NCBI GenBank assembly: GCA_001803315.1
Contig: MHBQ01000140.1
Coordinates: 15,710-53,234 of the forward strand
Length of the DNA stretch: 37,525 bases
Direction: 5' to 3'
Source: Lentisphaerae bacterium RIFOXYC12_FULL_60_16
Lineage (GTDB): Bacteria; Verrucomicrobiota; Kiritimatiellia; UBA8416; YA12-FULL-60-10
The position numbers were made by a program, and so were the translations under genes. Below are positions 25,118 through 33,519 of this stretch, in pieces; the stretch's first letter is position 1, and every line of letters begins with the position of its first letter. The notes below the pieces were generated by a model that worked only from the letters and a program-made list of their open reading frames with translations, made no database searches and had not been told where the DNA came from.

Positions 25118-26985
25118 ACCACACGCGCTCATCGTTTTCACGGCATTCGGATAGCGGGGCCAGACGGGCGGTCTGGACGGGCATCCTGGTTTATATCGGG
25201 ATCATGGGGCTGGCCGGTTACCGTCAATTCACGTTCCACCGATATGGTGATTTTGACCTGGCCCATCACACCCAGAGCCTCTGGAACATCCTTCATGGCG
25301 CATCGGACGGTTCGGTGCTCGGCATCCCGTTCCTGGGCAACCACATGGTATTGATCCTCTATTTACTGGCACCCCTCTATGCCCTTTTTCAATCGCCGCT
25401 ATACCTGCTGGCCCTGCAAACCCTTGCCCTGGCAGCCACCGCCGGCCTGCTTTATCACCTGGGCCGCCGGCACATCGGCCCCTGGCCCGCAGCCGGGCTG
25501 GTTATGGCCTACCTGGTCTACCCGCCATTGATCCACCTGAACCTCTACGAATTCCATCCCGTAACCCTGTCCGTTCCCCTCCTGACGCTCGCCTTCATAG
25601 GGCTCGACACCCGGCGTTTCCTCCCGACGGCCATCGCGTTGACGCTGGCCATGCTATGCCAGGAGAACATCGCCCTGATCGTGGCGGGGTTCGGGATCCT
25701 GGCCTGGTTCCGCGGCTTTCGTGGACGATGGGTCTGGGGCCCCCTCCTCACGGGCATCGTGTATTTTGTGGTCTGCGTGGGTTGGATCATGCCCCTGCTC
25801 AACCGGGATCGCATCCAATTCGCCCGCCTGTACAGTCATCTCGGCGCCGGTTTCGGCGATTGGATCTGGACCCTGCTCCGGCACCCCGTCACATCCCTTG
25901 CCACCCTGTCTTCACCCGACCGTCGGGCCTTTCTCGGTGCGCTGTTTTCACCGCTCGCCTTTATCAGCCTGGCAGACCCCCTGACCTGGATTCCCGCACT
26001 CCCCGTCTTCGCACAACGACTGCTCTCGAACCGGGCCAGCGAAACCACGATCCTCTTCCACTACCAGGCTGAGTTCATACCCTTCATCTTTGTGTCGGCC
26101 ATCCATGCCCTCGAACGGCTCCGCCGGTGCCGGTACCGCCTCGCAGCCCGCACCTGGATCACCGCCGCTGCGCTGATGCCCCTGGTCGTGCTTCCGGTTT
26201 CCGGCATCGTCCCCGCCCTCCAACAGGCACTCGACCGGTCACCTGCCGCTGTCGCCGATCGATCCCTGCGGGATTCCTTCGTCCAGTCCATACCGGATGA
26301 TGCCCGCATCGCCGCCACCTTCCGGTTCCTGCCGCATCTCTCCAACCGGTCCGGCCTGCATGCCGTCCACCATCTCTACACCGGGTTTCATATCCTGTCG
26401 GATCAACCCTATCCCGTCCCATCGCTGGATTACCTGTTGGTCGACACCCTGGACCCGCTCACCTTCAAACCGTCCGGCTTCTACGGACCGGACCATCACC
26501 GCAACCTGCAGGCACTCCTCCGCAATCCCGGATGGCAACTGATCCGGTTGGAGCATCCATTGTTGCTGTTCCAGTTCCAGCCATTGAGCCTGTCACCCTT
26601 GCGGGCGGCAACCGGCAGGGTCTCCGGACCACCCGCCGGCCTGGTTATTCCTGAATGGACGGGAACGCCGCCTCCCGTATGGCTCCATGGCGTCCAATGG
26701 GAACCCCTGCCGGATTCCACACGTGTCCGGTTGACCTTTTATTGGCAGGTGGGACCGGCCACCGTTCCGGACTTTGAGTTGAAGCTCATCCTGGAGGATC
26801 CGCCGGATGCCTGCCCACCGGTAACCATCATCCCCGGGCACCGGATATGGGCGCCGCAAGGCTGGCCGGTCAACGCATGCGTCGCCGATGAACAGGTCCT
26901 GGCCATTCCCGGGTTTAAAGCCGGGGAGACCCGTCCCCCCCGTTTGATCCTATCCGCCTATCCGATGACCGACAGCACCCCGTGA
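25114..26985 (+). CDS. DUF2079 polytopic membrane protein
   Basis: A 623-residue membrane protein with the DUF2079 hallmarks: DFDLAHHTQSLWN early in the first extracytoplasmic loop, FLGNHMVLILYLLAPLYALF, YLVYPPLIHLNLYEFHPVTL, and a following ENIALIVAGFGI helix. About eleven hydrophobic helices occupy residues 20-380; the rest is a soluble extracytoplasmic domain ending in a probable beta-sandwich (VRLTFYWQVGP). The function of DUF2079 is unknown, though the topology resembles GT-C glycosyltransferases. The start at 25114 overlaps the upstream stop as ATGA, so the two membrane proteins are made together and probably work together. The convergent spermidine-synthase-like gene ends 18 bp beyond. 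Confidence 0.83.
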   Translation: MNHTRSSFSRHSDSGARRAVWTGILVYIGIMGLAGYRQFTFHRYGDFDLAHHTQSLWNILHGASDGSVLGIPFLGNHMVLILYLLAPLYALFQSPLYLLALQTLALAATAGLLYHLGRRHIGPWPAAGLVMAYLVYPPLIHLNLYEFHPVTLSVPLLTLAFIGLDTRRFLPTAIALTLAMLCQENIALIVAGFGILAWFRGFRGRWVWGPLLTGIVYFVVCVGWIMPLLNRDRIQFARLYSHLGAGFGDWIWTLLRHPVTSLATLSSPDRRAFLGALFSPLAFISLADPLTWIPALPVFAQRLLSNRASETTILFHYQAEFIPFIFVSAIHALERLRRCRYRLAARTWITAAALMPLVVLPVSGIVPALQQALDRSPAAVADRSLRDSFVQSIPDDARIAATFRFLPHLSNRSGLHAVHHLYTGFHILSDQPYPVPSLDYLLVDTLDPLTFKPSGFYGPDHHRNLQALLRNPGWQLIRLEHPLLLFQFQPLSLSPLRAATGRVSGPPAGLVIPEWTGTPPPVWLHGVQWEPLPDSTRVRLTFYWQVGPATVPDFELKLILEDPPDACPPVTIIPGHRIWAPQGWPVNACVADEQVLAIPGFKAGETRPPRLILSAYPMTDSTP

Positions 26986-27003
26986 GGCAACCCGCCGGGA
27001 TAA

Positions 27004-29205
27004 TCAGCGGGCGCGCCAGACAGCCGACATCAGGTCGATGGAATCATCCGTCCAGGGACGAACAGCATCCGGAACCGGACGCATCCACCATCCGTGATCA
27101 TGCATCAGCGATTGTATGGTTCCGGCATCCGCGGACAACGCCATCCAGTGGCTCTCCTCGGCGTCGGGATGCACGGCTCCCGCATTCGATTGTTCACAAA
27201 CAGCCATTCCAAGCGACTGCGCATTCCGGTAAACAACCGGTTCCAGGTCGAGGACCCGGTTTGACACATGCATCAGCAGGAGCCCCGCCGGCTTCAGCAC
27301 CCGCCGGTAATCGGCAAAAGCCTCGACCGTCATCAGGTGGACCGGTATCGAGCCGCTATTGAAGGCGTCCACCACCAGGCAATCCAGGGAGGCCGGCGGT
27401 TCACGCCGCACCGACAACCGGCCGTCCCCCACGATATAGTGCAGGGTGGCTCCGTTACGCTCCGCACCGGCCAGCGACCGGAAATAGATCGATGCAATCC
27501 AGACATTATCCGGATCGATCTCATAGATCCGGATCTGCTGGGGCGCCTTCAAATAGGCGGTCAGGGCGCCCGTTCCAAGCCCGATCATGCCGACCGAGTT
27601 TCCGATCCGGTCGGCATCCTGAAGCAACGATCCGATTGGTGTGGTGGGGTGATAATAGGCCATCGGCCGGGAAGCCGTGTCAGCGGCCATTCGTTCCCGG
27701 CCATGCAGGGTGCTGCCATGCTGGAGGAAGCGGACCCCGTCGCGATCATAGATTCGATACAATCCATAATAATTGCGATGCTCCAACACCATCGATACAC
27801 CCGACCCGCGCTGTTCCATCCACCGGGCCGATCCCACCACGGCCAGCATAACCGGGACTATCCAGCGGGCATGATTCAACGCCCACCGGAAAGCCAGGGC
27901 CACCGGCACAGCCAGCACCACCAGCAACACGGCCGATTGAACATCGCCCGCACGCTCAACGATTCCAGGCAGATACCGGAACGCCGCCAGCACCAGCGCC
28001 ATCCAGACAATCGCGGTCAATCCCTCATAACGCGCCCGGGGATCCGGATGACAATCCCGATCGAGCCGGACCAGGTACAAACTGCCCATCACAGCCGCCA
28101 GGGCCAACGGATATTCAACAAACGAACGGGTGACCAGCGGAATCAGCCAGCTCACCGCGATCGTTCCCGCCAGCCCGCCGATGGCTATCCACAGATAAAA
28201 CCCGCTCAACCGCGCCGGATCCGACGGCTTCACACCCACCAAACGGTCATTCACCGACAGGCACCCTGTGAAAAGGATGGCCAGGTGCACGGGTATGGCA
28301 ACCATGACCGGCAGGGCAAGCCGCAGGGTTCCCAACAGGAACAGCAGGAGCCCCGCCAGGGCTGCCCACCCCGTCAACGAATTCAACCAGCCCGGATTCC
28401 AGGGATGTCGTTTGAACGTCACGACATAACTCAACAGGTAAACCGACAGGGGAAGCACCCAGAGAAACGGTATGGACGCCACATCCAGGGTCAACACATT
28501 GGTAACCGCCAGCAGCAGGGCGCATCCGCTCGCGCTCAGGACAAACCAGGCGCCGGGACGTCCCCGTTCCGGCGCCGTATCGCAGGGCGCGGTCCCGGCC
28601 GCAGGGGTACGCACCCCGTTCTGCCGCGGCAGAATAAACCGGCAGCCCACCAGCATGACCATGTACAGCAACCACCAGACACGTTGCTGGTCCTGCAACC
28701 CCAGCAGGGGCTCAAACAACAGCGGATAACTCAGCAAACCGCATAACGAGCCCGCGTTCGACGCCGCATACAACACGTGCGGTTCACGACTCCCCGGCAG
28801 GTCCGAAACCGACAGCCAGCGCTGTCCCATCACGCTGATCATGGACAAGGCAAGAACGGGTGGCCCGACGGTGCCGGCCAGCCGCCGGATCACCTCAAAA
28901 ACAACCCAGCGCCCGCCGGGATCTTCCGCCATGGCTGCAAAGGGAAAGGGATAGGCAAACAACAACAGTACCAGGACATACCAGTATATCCGGGCACCCA
29001 CCCGTCCCTCCAGCCTGCGACCCACCCCGTGGCACAGGGCATACCCCGCCAGCAGGACCAGCTGGAAAAACGCCATACAGGCGCCCCATACCGCATAACT
29101 TCCTCCGAAAGAAGGCAACAGCGCCTTGGCACTCATCGGTTGAACCTGGAACAGAAGAAAAGCCCCGATGAACACCACGGTATTATATAGGGCAACTCGC
29201 AACAT
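27004..29205 (-). CDS. Membrane-fused spermidine-synthase-like methyltransferase-fold protein
   Basis: A 733-residue protein of the fused MFS/spermidine synthase type. Residues about 1-470 contain roughly twelve transmembrane helices, starting with FIGAFLLFQVQPMSAKALLP. The C-terminal 250 residues are a Rossmann-like aminopropyltransferase/methyltransferase fold with GMIGLGTGALTAYL as cofactor loop, RIYEIDPDN, and the strongly conserved DAFNSGSIPVHLMTVEAF and MHVSNR blocks. The canonical spermidine synthase GGGDG loop is GLGTG here, so true polyamine synthesis is doubtful; membrane-linked relatives have no settled substrate. The ATG at 29205 has GGAGAG 9 nt upstream. It is transcribed divergently from the arginase-like lipoprotein gene, 39 bp apart. 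Confidence 0.85.
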   Translation of the reverse strand: MLRVALYNTVVFIGAFLLFQVQPMSAKALLPSFGGSYAVWGACMAFFQLVLLAGYALCHGVGRRLEGRVGARIYWYVLVLLLFAYPFPFAAMAEDPGGRWVVFEVIRRLAGTVGPPVLALSMISVMGQRWLSVSDLPGSREPHVLYAASNAGSLCGLLSYPLLFEPLLGLQDQQRVWWLLYMVMLVGCRFILPRQNGVRTPAAGTAPCDTAPERGRPGAWFVLSASGCALLLAVTNVLTLDVASIPFLWVLPLSVYLLSYVVTFKRHPWNPGWLNSLTGWAALAGLLLFLLGTLRLALPVMVAIPVHLAILFTGCLSVNDRLVGVKPSDPARLSGFYLWIAIGGLAGTIAVSWLIPLVTRSFVEYPLALAAVMGSLYLVRLDRDCHPDPRARYEGLTAIVWMALVLAAFRYLPGIVERAGDVQSAVLLVVLAVPVALAFRWALNHARWIVPVMLAVVGSARWMEQRGSGVSMVLEHRNYYGLYRIYDRDGVRFLQHGSTLHGRERMAADTASRPMAYYHPTTPIGSLLQDADRIGNSVGMIGLGTGALTAYLKAPQQIRIYEIDPDNVWIASIYFRSLAGAERNGATLHYIVGDGRLSVRREPPASLDCLVVDAFNSGSIPVHLMTVEAFADYRRVLKPAGLLLMHVSNRVLDLEPVVYRNAQSLGMAVCEQSNAGAVHPDAEESHWMALSADAGTIQSLMHDHGWWMRPVPDAVRPWTDDSIDLMSAVWRAR

Positions 29206-29207
29206 GT

Positions 29208-29236
29208 TTTACAACTCTCCGGCTTTACGATATACT
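29208..29236 (+). promoter_or_regulatory. Near-consensus promoter giving a leaderless lipoprotein mRNA
   Basis: TTTACA (29208-29213), a 17-nt spacer, and TATACT (29231-29236) match the sigma-70 consensus at 5/6 each. The -10 box ends 8 nt before the ATG at 29245, so the message would have essentially no leader. The signal peptide starting at 29245 argues that this ATG is real. Confidence 0.65.
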
Positions 29237-29244
29237 AAATCCCC

Positions 29245-31107
29245 ATGCGAGTGAAAGCCATAAGACCGTTTCCCTTTTTCCTGCTGGTTGTGCTCCTGCT
29301 TGGCATCTCCACCGGTTGCAACCGAACCGCCGTACCGGACACCGGGGTTCCCGGCGTCGTCCGGCAAACCGGCGGGGTGGTCCTGATGGAAAATCACCAG
29401 GTTGCCCTGTCCGTTTGGCACGCCGCCGACATCCGTGATGCCGTGGTCGTCCACGTGGATACACATGACGATTGCCGTCATGTGGAAGCCTCCCGCGTAC
29501 GGAAACTGCAACGCCTGCTCAAGCGGAAGGATTATGCCGCCATACAGCGGGTCAGTGATCCGGATTCAGCCGCCCAGTGGATAACCCCGTCCTCTGACTT
29601 CCTGTTTGACCTGGGAAGTTTTCTGTATCCCGCCATCCAGTCCGGCATGATCCGGCATCTCATCTGGGTGGTACCGGACACCACCCTTTCCCCCGAACGG
29701 ATCGAGGTATTGGTCCGGCATCTCCAGGGGGTCCTGAAAGTCAACCAACTGGACGCACTGACGACAGGGACCAACCAGTTTGTATTCCGGCTGAACCGGG
29801 CGGCGTTTACCGTCACGACCCTGGACGCCCTCGATCCGCAGCTTCCGGGGGCCTGCCTGGACATCGATACCGATTTCTTCTCCTTCGCGGAAGCCCAGGC
29901 ACAAGGACACCTGACCGGACCCCTGCGCGCGGACCCCGAGACCGTCTGCCAAACGCTCCGGCGAAAAGTTCCTGAACCGGCACCGGTAACTGTCTGTTCT
30001 TCGGTCCCGGGCGGATACCTGCCGGTTTCTCTTCGATTCCTCGCGGATGGAATCATGGATTTCTTCGTCGATGGAGCATGGCCGGAGGATGCCCGTGCCC
30101 TGCTGGCTGCCGACCATCTCATACGATCCCGCAACACACCACCCGGGACACCGCCCTCCCCGGTTCGTGCCACCTACCTGCCGGCCTACCGCCACCTGCA
30201 AGGCATCACCAGCCTGATGCAGGGCCGTGATATTGCCGCCGTGGCCGCCATGGAAACCGCCGCGGCACTCCAACCCGTTTACCGGAAATCCCTGCTGGAC
30301 CTGGTGGACATTTTCATCAGCCTCCAGAAGCCTGCTTCCGCATGGAAGGCGTGGAACGCCGCCCGGGAAGTTGCCGGAACCGATACCACCGACCTTCTGG
30401 CGGTGAAGACCCGCCTTTACCTGAATACCGGCAACCTGCCGGAAGCGCGTCAAACCATTGATCGCCTCCTTAACTGGGACCGGACCCCGTACCATCTCGC
30501 ACTTCATGCCGCGGTCACGATGCGGGAGAATCGCCTGGACGAGGCTGAAGCGATCTACCGTGAAATCCTGGAGGCATCCCCCTATCAGCCGAATTTCCTC
30601 CACAGTCTCGCGCTGGTCATGGAAGCCAAAGGACAGATTCCGGAAGCCATGGACCTCTACCGGCGCGTGATCGCCATCCATCCAACGCATGCCGATGCAC
30701 GGGAGAACCTAGCCTACCAGTTACTGCAACGGGGCAAGCTTTCCGAGGCGGAACACCAGCTTCGCACCGCGCTGGAATCGGATCCGTTCGACATCACCTC
30801 CCTGAACAACCTGGGACGCATCCTGCACCGGCGTCGTCAATTCCCGGAATCGGTCAACACGTTTCTGCAGGCCATCCGCATCAACCCGGACATTCCGGAA
30901 GTCCATGCCAACCTGGCCGCCGTGCAACTCGAAGCCGGCGACCCTGCCGGGGCGTTCCGTGCGGCTGAAGCTGCGTTACGCTTGCGACCCGATTGGCCTG
31001 CGCTGGTTCAGTTCCGGGAGTTGGCGCGGCAGGCGGTGATCCCGCCCACCAACCCGGCGACCGCCACCCCGCAACCGGATGCCCCTGCGGTTGAAAACAA
31101 ACGCTGA
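29245..31107 (+). CDS. Lipoprotein with arginase-like (UPF0489) domain and C-terminal TPRs
   Basis: A 620-residue protein. Residues 1-25 form a lipoprotein signal: basic N-terminus, hydrophobic core FFLLVVLLLG and a slightly atypical lipobox ISTGC, with Cys25 as the lipidation site. Residues about 45-290 resemble the UPF0489 family, an arginase/deacetylase-like fold that includes peptide arginases converting Arg to ornithine in peptides. Candidate metal ligands are His51 (ENHQ), Asp72, His74 and Asp76 (VDTHDD), and Asp206 and Asp208 (LDIDTDFF), which mirror the arginase DxHxD and DxD motifs. Residues about 330-600 are TPR-like helical pairs, followed by a Pro/Thr-rich tail. Enzymatic activity is inferred from these motifs only. 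Confidence 0.75.
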   Translation: MRVKAIRPFPFFLLVVLLLGISTGCNRTAVPDTGVPGVVRQTGGVVLMENHQVALSVWHAADIRDAVVVHVDTHDDCRHVEASRVRKLQRLLKRKDYAAIQRVSDPDSAAQWITPSSDFLFDLGSFLYPAIQSGMIRHLIWVVPDTTLSPERIEVLVRHLQGVLKVNQLDALTTGTNQFVFRLNRAAFTVTTLDALDPQLPGACLDIDTDFFSFAEAQAQGHLTGPLRADPETVCQTLRRKVPEPAPVTVCSSVPGGYLPVSLRFLADGIMDFFVDGAWPEDARALLAADHLIRSRNTPPGTPPSPVRATYLPAYRHLQGITSLMQGRDIAAVAAMETAAALQPVYRKSLLDLVDIFISLQKPASAWKAWNAAREVAGTDTTDLLAVKTRLYLNTGNLPEARQTIDRLLNWDRTPYHLALHAAVTMRENRLDEAEAIYREILEASPYQPNFLHSLALVMEAKGQIPEAMDLYRRVIAIHPTHADARENLAYQLLQRGKLSEAEHQLRTALESDPFDITSLNNLGRILHRRRQFPESVNTFLQAIRINPDIPEVHANLAAVQLEAGDPAGAFRAAEAALRLRPDWPALVQFRELARQAVIPPTNPATATPQPDAPAVENKR

Positions 31108-31174
31108 CCACAGCATTCAAGGGAAGCAGACCAGAAACCGGGTACCGGTGTTTACCTTGTGCGGCACCGGATGG

Positions 31175-32350
31175 TCAGATCTGCAGGATGCGGTTCTCGG
31201 GGGAATCGGAACCGTCGGGCGTTTCCAGGTACTGGGTGGTCTTGTATTCGTTCACGGCATTCAAACGGTGCAGGATCTCGCCCAGCCGCTCGGAGGCTTC
31301 CATGCTGCCCTTGATCAATTCCTGCACCAGATCGTCACCCGATACGCCTAGATGACGCTGCATGATTCCCAGATTGGCCATCAGGACGGTTGCCGGCTGC
31401 CCCAGGTGATGGCAGGCCGCCCCGAGACTCTCCAGCATGACGCGGTGCCGGTCCGATTCACGGACGGCATCCTCGGCACGTTTCCGGTCGCTGATATCAA
31501 CAAACGAGAACACCGTACCGACCAGTTCACCGTCGGAATTCCGGTTGCCCGTCACCGACACCTGGATGTCGGTTTCAGACCCGTCCTTGCGCCCGATCCG
31601 CACTTCACCCGACCAGGTACGATGTTCATCCACCACGGTACGGATCATTTCATCGAGCAGATCCGTGTTGCCGAGCAGGTCACGGACGTCGAGCCCCAAC
31701 AGTTCCTCCACCCGTTCATAACCCCACATCCGGCGGACCGCGGGATTGACATATTCGAGTTTCCATTCCAGGTCTGCAACCGCAATGCCGTTGCCGGCGT
31801 TCTGGATTGCGTTGTGTTCCGTGCGCAACATTTCCTGTTCCTGGCGGCGCACCGTGGTATCACGGATAAAGAAACACAGGCGTCTTACGTCACCGAGCCG
31901 GAGTTTGTTCACCGCGATCTCGGCGGGGAAAAACGAACCGTCATGACGGATGCAATACGCCTGTATCAGGGTAAAACGTTCGTTCTCAAGATTCAGGGAC
32001 AGCGTTTCCAGCAATTCCGACGTGGCGCCGGAAACAATATCGGCAACCGTCAACCCGCGAAAACCATCCCGGTCATATTGCAGGAATTCCACCGCCCGCA
32101 GGTTGGCATCCACGATCTGACCATTCAAATCGGTAATCAGGGCGGCATCATACACGCTCTGCAACAATTCTTCGAAATGATCGACCGTTCCGGGGCGACT
32201 GTCAACTTCCTGAACAATCGCCGTGGGAACCGGATCATGGGTACGGGTGGGCGGAGCGATAACCACCCGTTTTTTCTTACCCTTGACCGGCTGGGTCGGA
32301 ACATTCGGAATCAGATCGATCCGCATCGTCTGGGATGATTTATCCATCAT
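31175..32350 (-). CDS. PAS-PAS protein with a histidine-kinase dimerisation segment but no ATPase domain
   Basis: A 391-residue cytoplasmic protein. A basic, Pro-rich N-terminus (1-50) is followed by two PAS domains (about 55-170 and 175-295), the second ending in the PAC-type segment TVFSFVDISDRKRAE. Residues 300-375 look like a histidine-kinase dimerisation/phosphotransfer hairpin: in CHHLGQPATVL, His314 aligns with the phospho-accepting His because the conserved Pro is five residues on. The usual acidic neighbour is His315. No HATPase domain follows; the protein ends 16 residues after the hairpin. It could be a phosphotransfer or scaffold protein. The ATG at 32350 has an AAGGAAGG ribosome-binding site and its own candidate promoter. 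Confidence 0.82.
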   Translation of the reverse strand: MMDKSSQTMRIDLIPNVPTQPVKGKKKRVVIAPPTRTHDPVPTAIVQEVDSRPGTVDHFEELLQSVYDAALITDLNGQIVDANLRAVEFLQYDRDGFRGLTVADIVSGATSELLETLSLNLENERFTLIQAYCIRHDGSFFPAEIAVNKLRLGDVRRLCFFIRDTTVRRQEQEMLRTEHNAIQNAGNGIAVADLEWKLEYVNPAVRRMWGYERVEELLGLDVRDLLGNTDLLDEMIRTVVDEHRTWSGEVRIGRKDGSETDIQVSVTGNRNSDGELVGTVFSFVDISDRKRAEDAVRESDRHRVMLESLGAACHHLGQPATVLMANLGIMQRHLGVSGDDLVQELIKGSMEASERLGEILHRLNAVNEYKTTQYLETPDGSDSPENRILQI

Positions 32351-32380
32351 TTCCGAAAGCCCTTCCTTACCCTCCCCCTC

Positions 32381-32408
32381 AGTCTACACCCGGGCCGGTC
32401 ACCGTCAA
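32381..32408 (-). promoter_or_regulatory. Candidate sigma-70-type promoter for the PAS protein gene
   Basis: On the minus strand TTGACG (32408-32403), a 16-nt spacer, and TAGACT (32386-32381) match the consensus at 5/6 and 4/6. Transcription would start near 32374, about 24 nt before the ATG at 32350. This suggests the PAS gene is not only read through from the minor-pilin operon upstream. Confidence 0.4.
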
Positions 32409-32413
32409 GTGTG

Positions 32414-33505
32414 CTATTTCAGCCATCCTCCCACGACCACATCCGGAGGCGTCTGGTTGGTATCGCTGGGATCCCAGGCCGGGTAATAACCGAGCGGATC
32501 GATGTTGAAGTTGTTCTCCGCCGTAATGTTACCCATGGCGATAATCGCTCCGGTGATATGCTTGGCATTCCGCGAACTGAAGTTGCCGCCGGCGAAGATT
32601 ACACCATAATAATTGTCACGGTTATGCAGGCTGATATTGCCCGTCGCCAGCAGGGCCGGCCAGTTGGTGTTGAAGGACGTATGGGTGAACCGGTTGACGA
32701 ACGTGATATCACCCGCCGCCACCAGGGTCCCGACCAGCGAACTGTTGTTGCCGAACGACACGTTGCCGTTCACATACAACACCCCGTTCGGGGGCGCCAG
32801 GTTGACACCGCCAAAGGCCTGGCCGGTCGCATAATAAAGGCCGTTGGAGATGGCCAGGGCCTCCCATTCATCAAACGGCCGGTAATCCGGAAGCGCGACG
32901 GGCGTCGCATTCGGAATGTTGGTGTAGCCCGCCACCGCATCCAGTTCCACCACGCCGCAGGCCGAAGCATCGCCGTTGATCGAGGTGTTGCCGTGCGAGT
33001 GCAGGATGTTGCCGTTGGCATGGATGTCACCGTTGATGTCAATGGCGCCGGTATCGATCGTAATGTTGCCGCCGGCCAGCATCACCCCGTCGAGCCCCAA
33101 CGCCTGGTTGTACATCTGGTACTTTTCGCCCAGCAATTCCAGCACCGTGGTCCGGGTTTCCTCCCCGATCTGCCCGGTACTGGTGATGGTAATGTTGCCG
33201 TTGCCCGAATTATAGGTTGTCACAACCGAGTACGTGCCACCGCCAAAACTGGCGCTGTTGGATGCCTCCATCCATTGCACATAGTTCGTCTGCAGACGGC
33301 TCAGCATGTCGGCCACACCGGCTTCGGCGACCGCCAGCGCCTGTACACCCGTGGTCAACTTGCGGACCGTGTGCGCAGAACTGCCGGTGATGAACGACAG
33401 TGACAGCCCGACCATCAACAACAATCCGGCCAGACACATCACGATTACGAGCGCACTACCGTCACGGGCAGTCGCCCCAATTCTCCGCCTGCTGTTTGCT
33501 TTCAT
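32414..33505 (-). CDS. PilX-like minor pilin with repeat-rich beta-helix-type domain
   Basis: A 363-residue protein. Its N-terminus matches PilX minor pilins: a basic leader to RDG, then the hydrophobic helix SALVIVMCLAGLLLMVGLSLSF, and the ALAVAEAGVADML segment that is typical of PilX. From about residue 145 to the end it is built of short repeats of the type GN-I/V or GD-I (AGGNITID, NGDIHANGNI, NGNVSFGN, AAGDITF, ATGNISL, AGGNFSS, AMGNITA), which predicts a right-handed beta-helix or bactofilin-like stack. GGAGG about 6 nt upstream supports the ATG at 33505. It is the third gene of a minor-pilin operon, 14 nt after the FG-GAP pilin gene. It is likely incorporated at or near a pilus tip, by family analogy. 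Confidence 0.8.
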   Translation of the reverse strand: MKANSRRRIGATARDGSALVIVMCLAGLLLMVGLSLSFITGSSAHTVRKLTTGVQALAVAEAGVADMLSRLQTNYVQWMEASNSASFGGGTYSVVTTYNSGNGNITITSTGQIGEETRTTVLELLGEKYQMYNQALGLDGVMLAGGNITIDTGAIDINGDIHANGNILHSHGNTSINGDASACGVVELDAVAGYTNIPNATPVALPDYRPFDEWEALAISNGLYYATGQAFGGVNLAPPNGVLYVNGNVSFGNNSSLVGTLVAAGDITFVNRFTHTSFNTNWPALLATGNISLHNRDNYYGVIFAGGNFSSRNAKHITGAIIAMGNITAENNFNIDPLGYYPAWDPSDTNQTPPDVVVGGWLK

Positions 33506-33519
33506 GACACCCTCCCTGT

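Noticed and set aside
27268-28746. Long open frame (492 codons) on the plus strand
   Set aside because: Antisense to the spermidine-synthase-like gene; a low-complexity His/Arg/Gln/Pro translation with no plausible start.
31145-31170. Possible bidirectional terminator CCGGTG...CACCGG between the lipoprotein and PAS genes
   Set aside because: The 6-bp stem has a 14-nt loop and lacks T runs on either strand.
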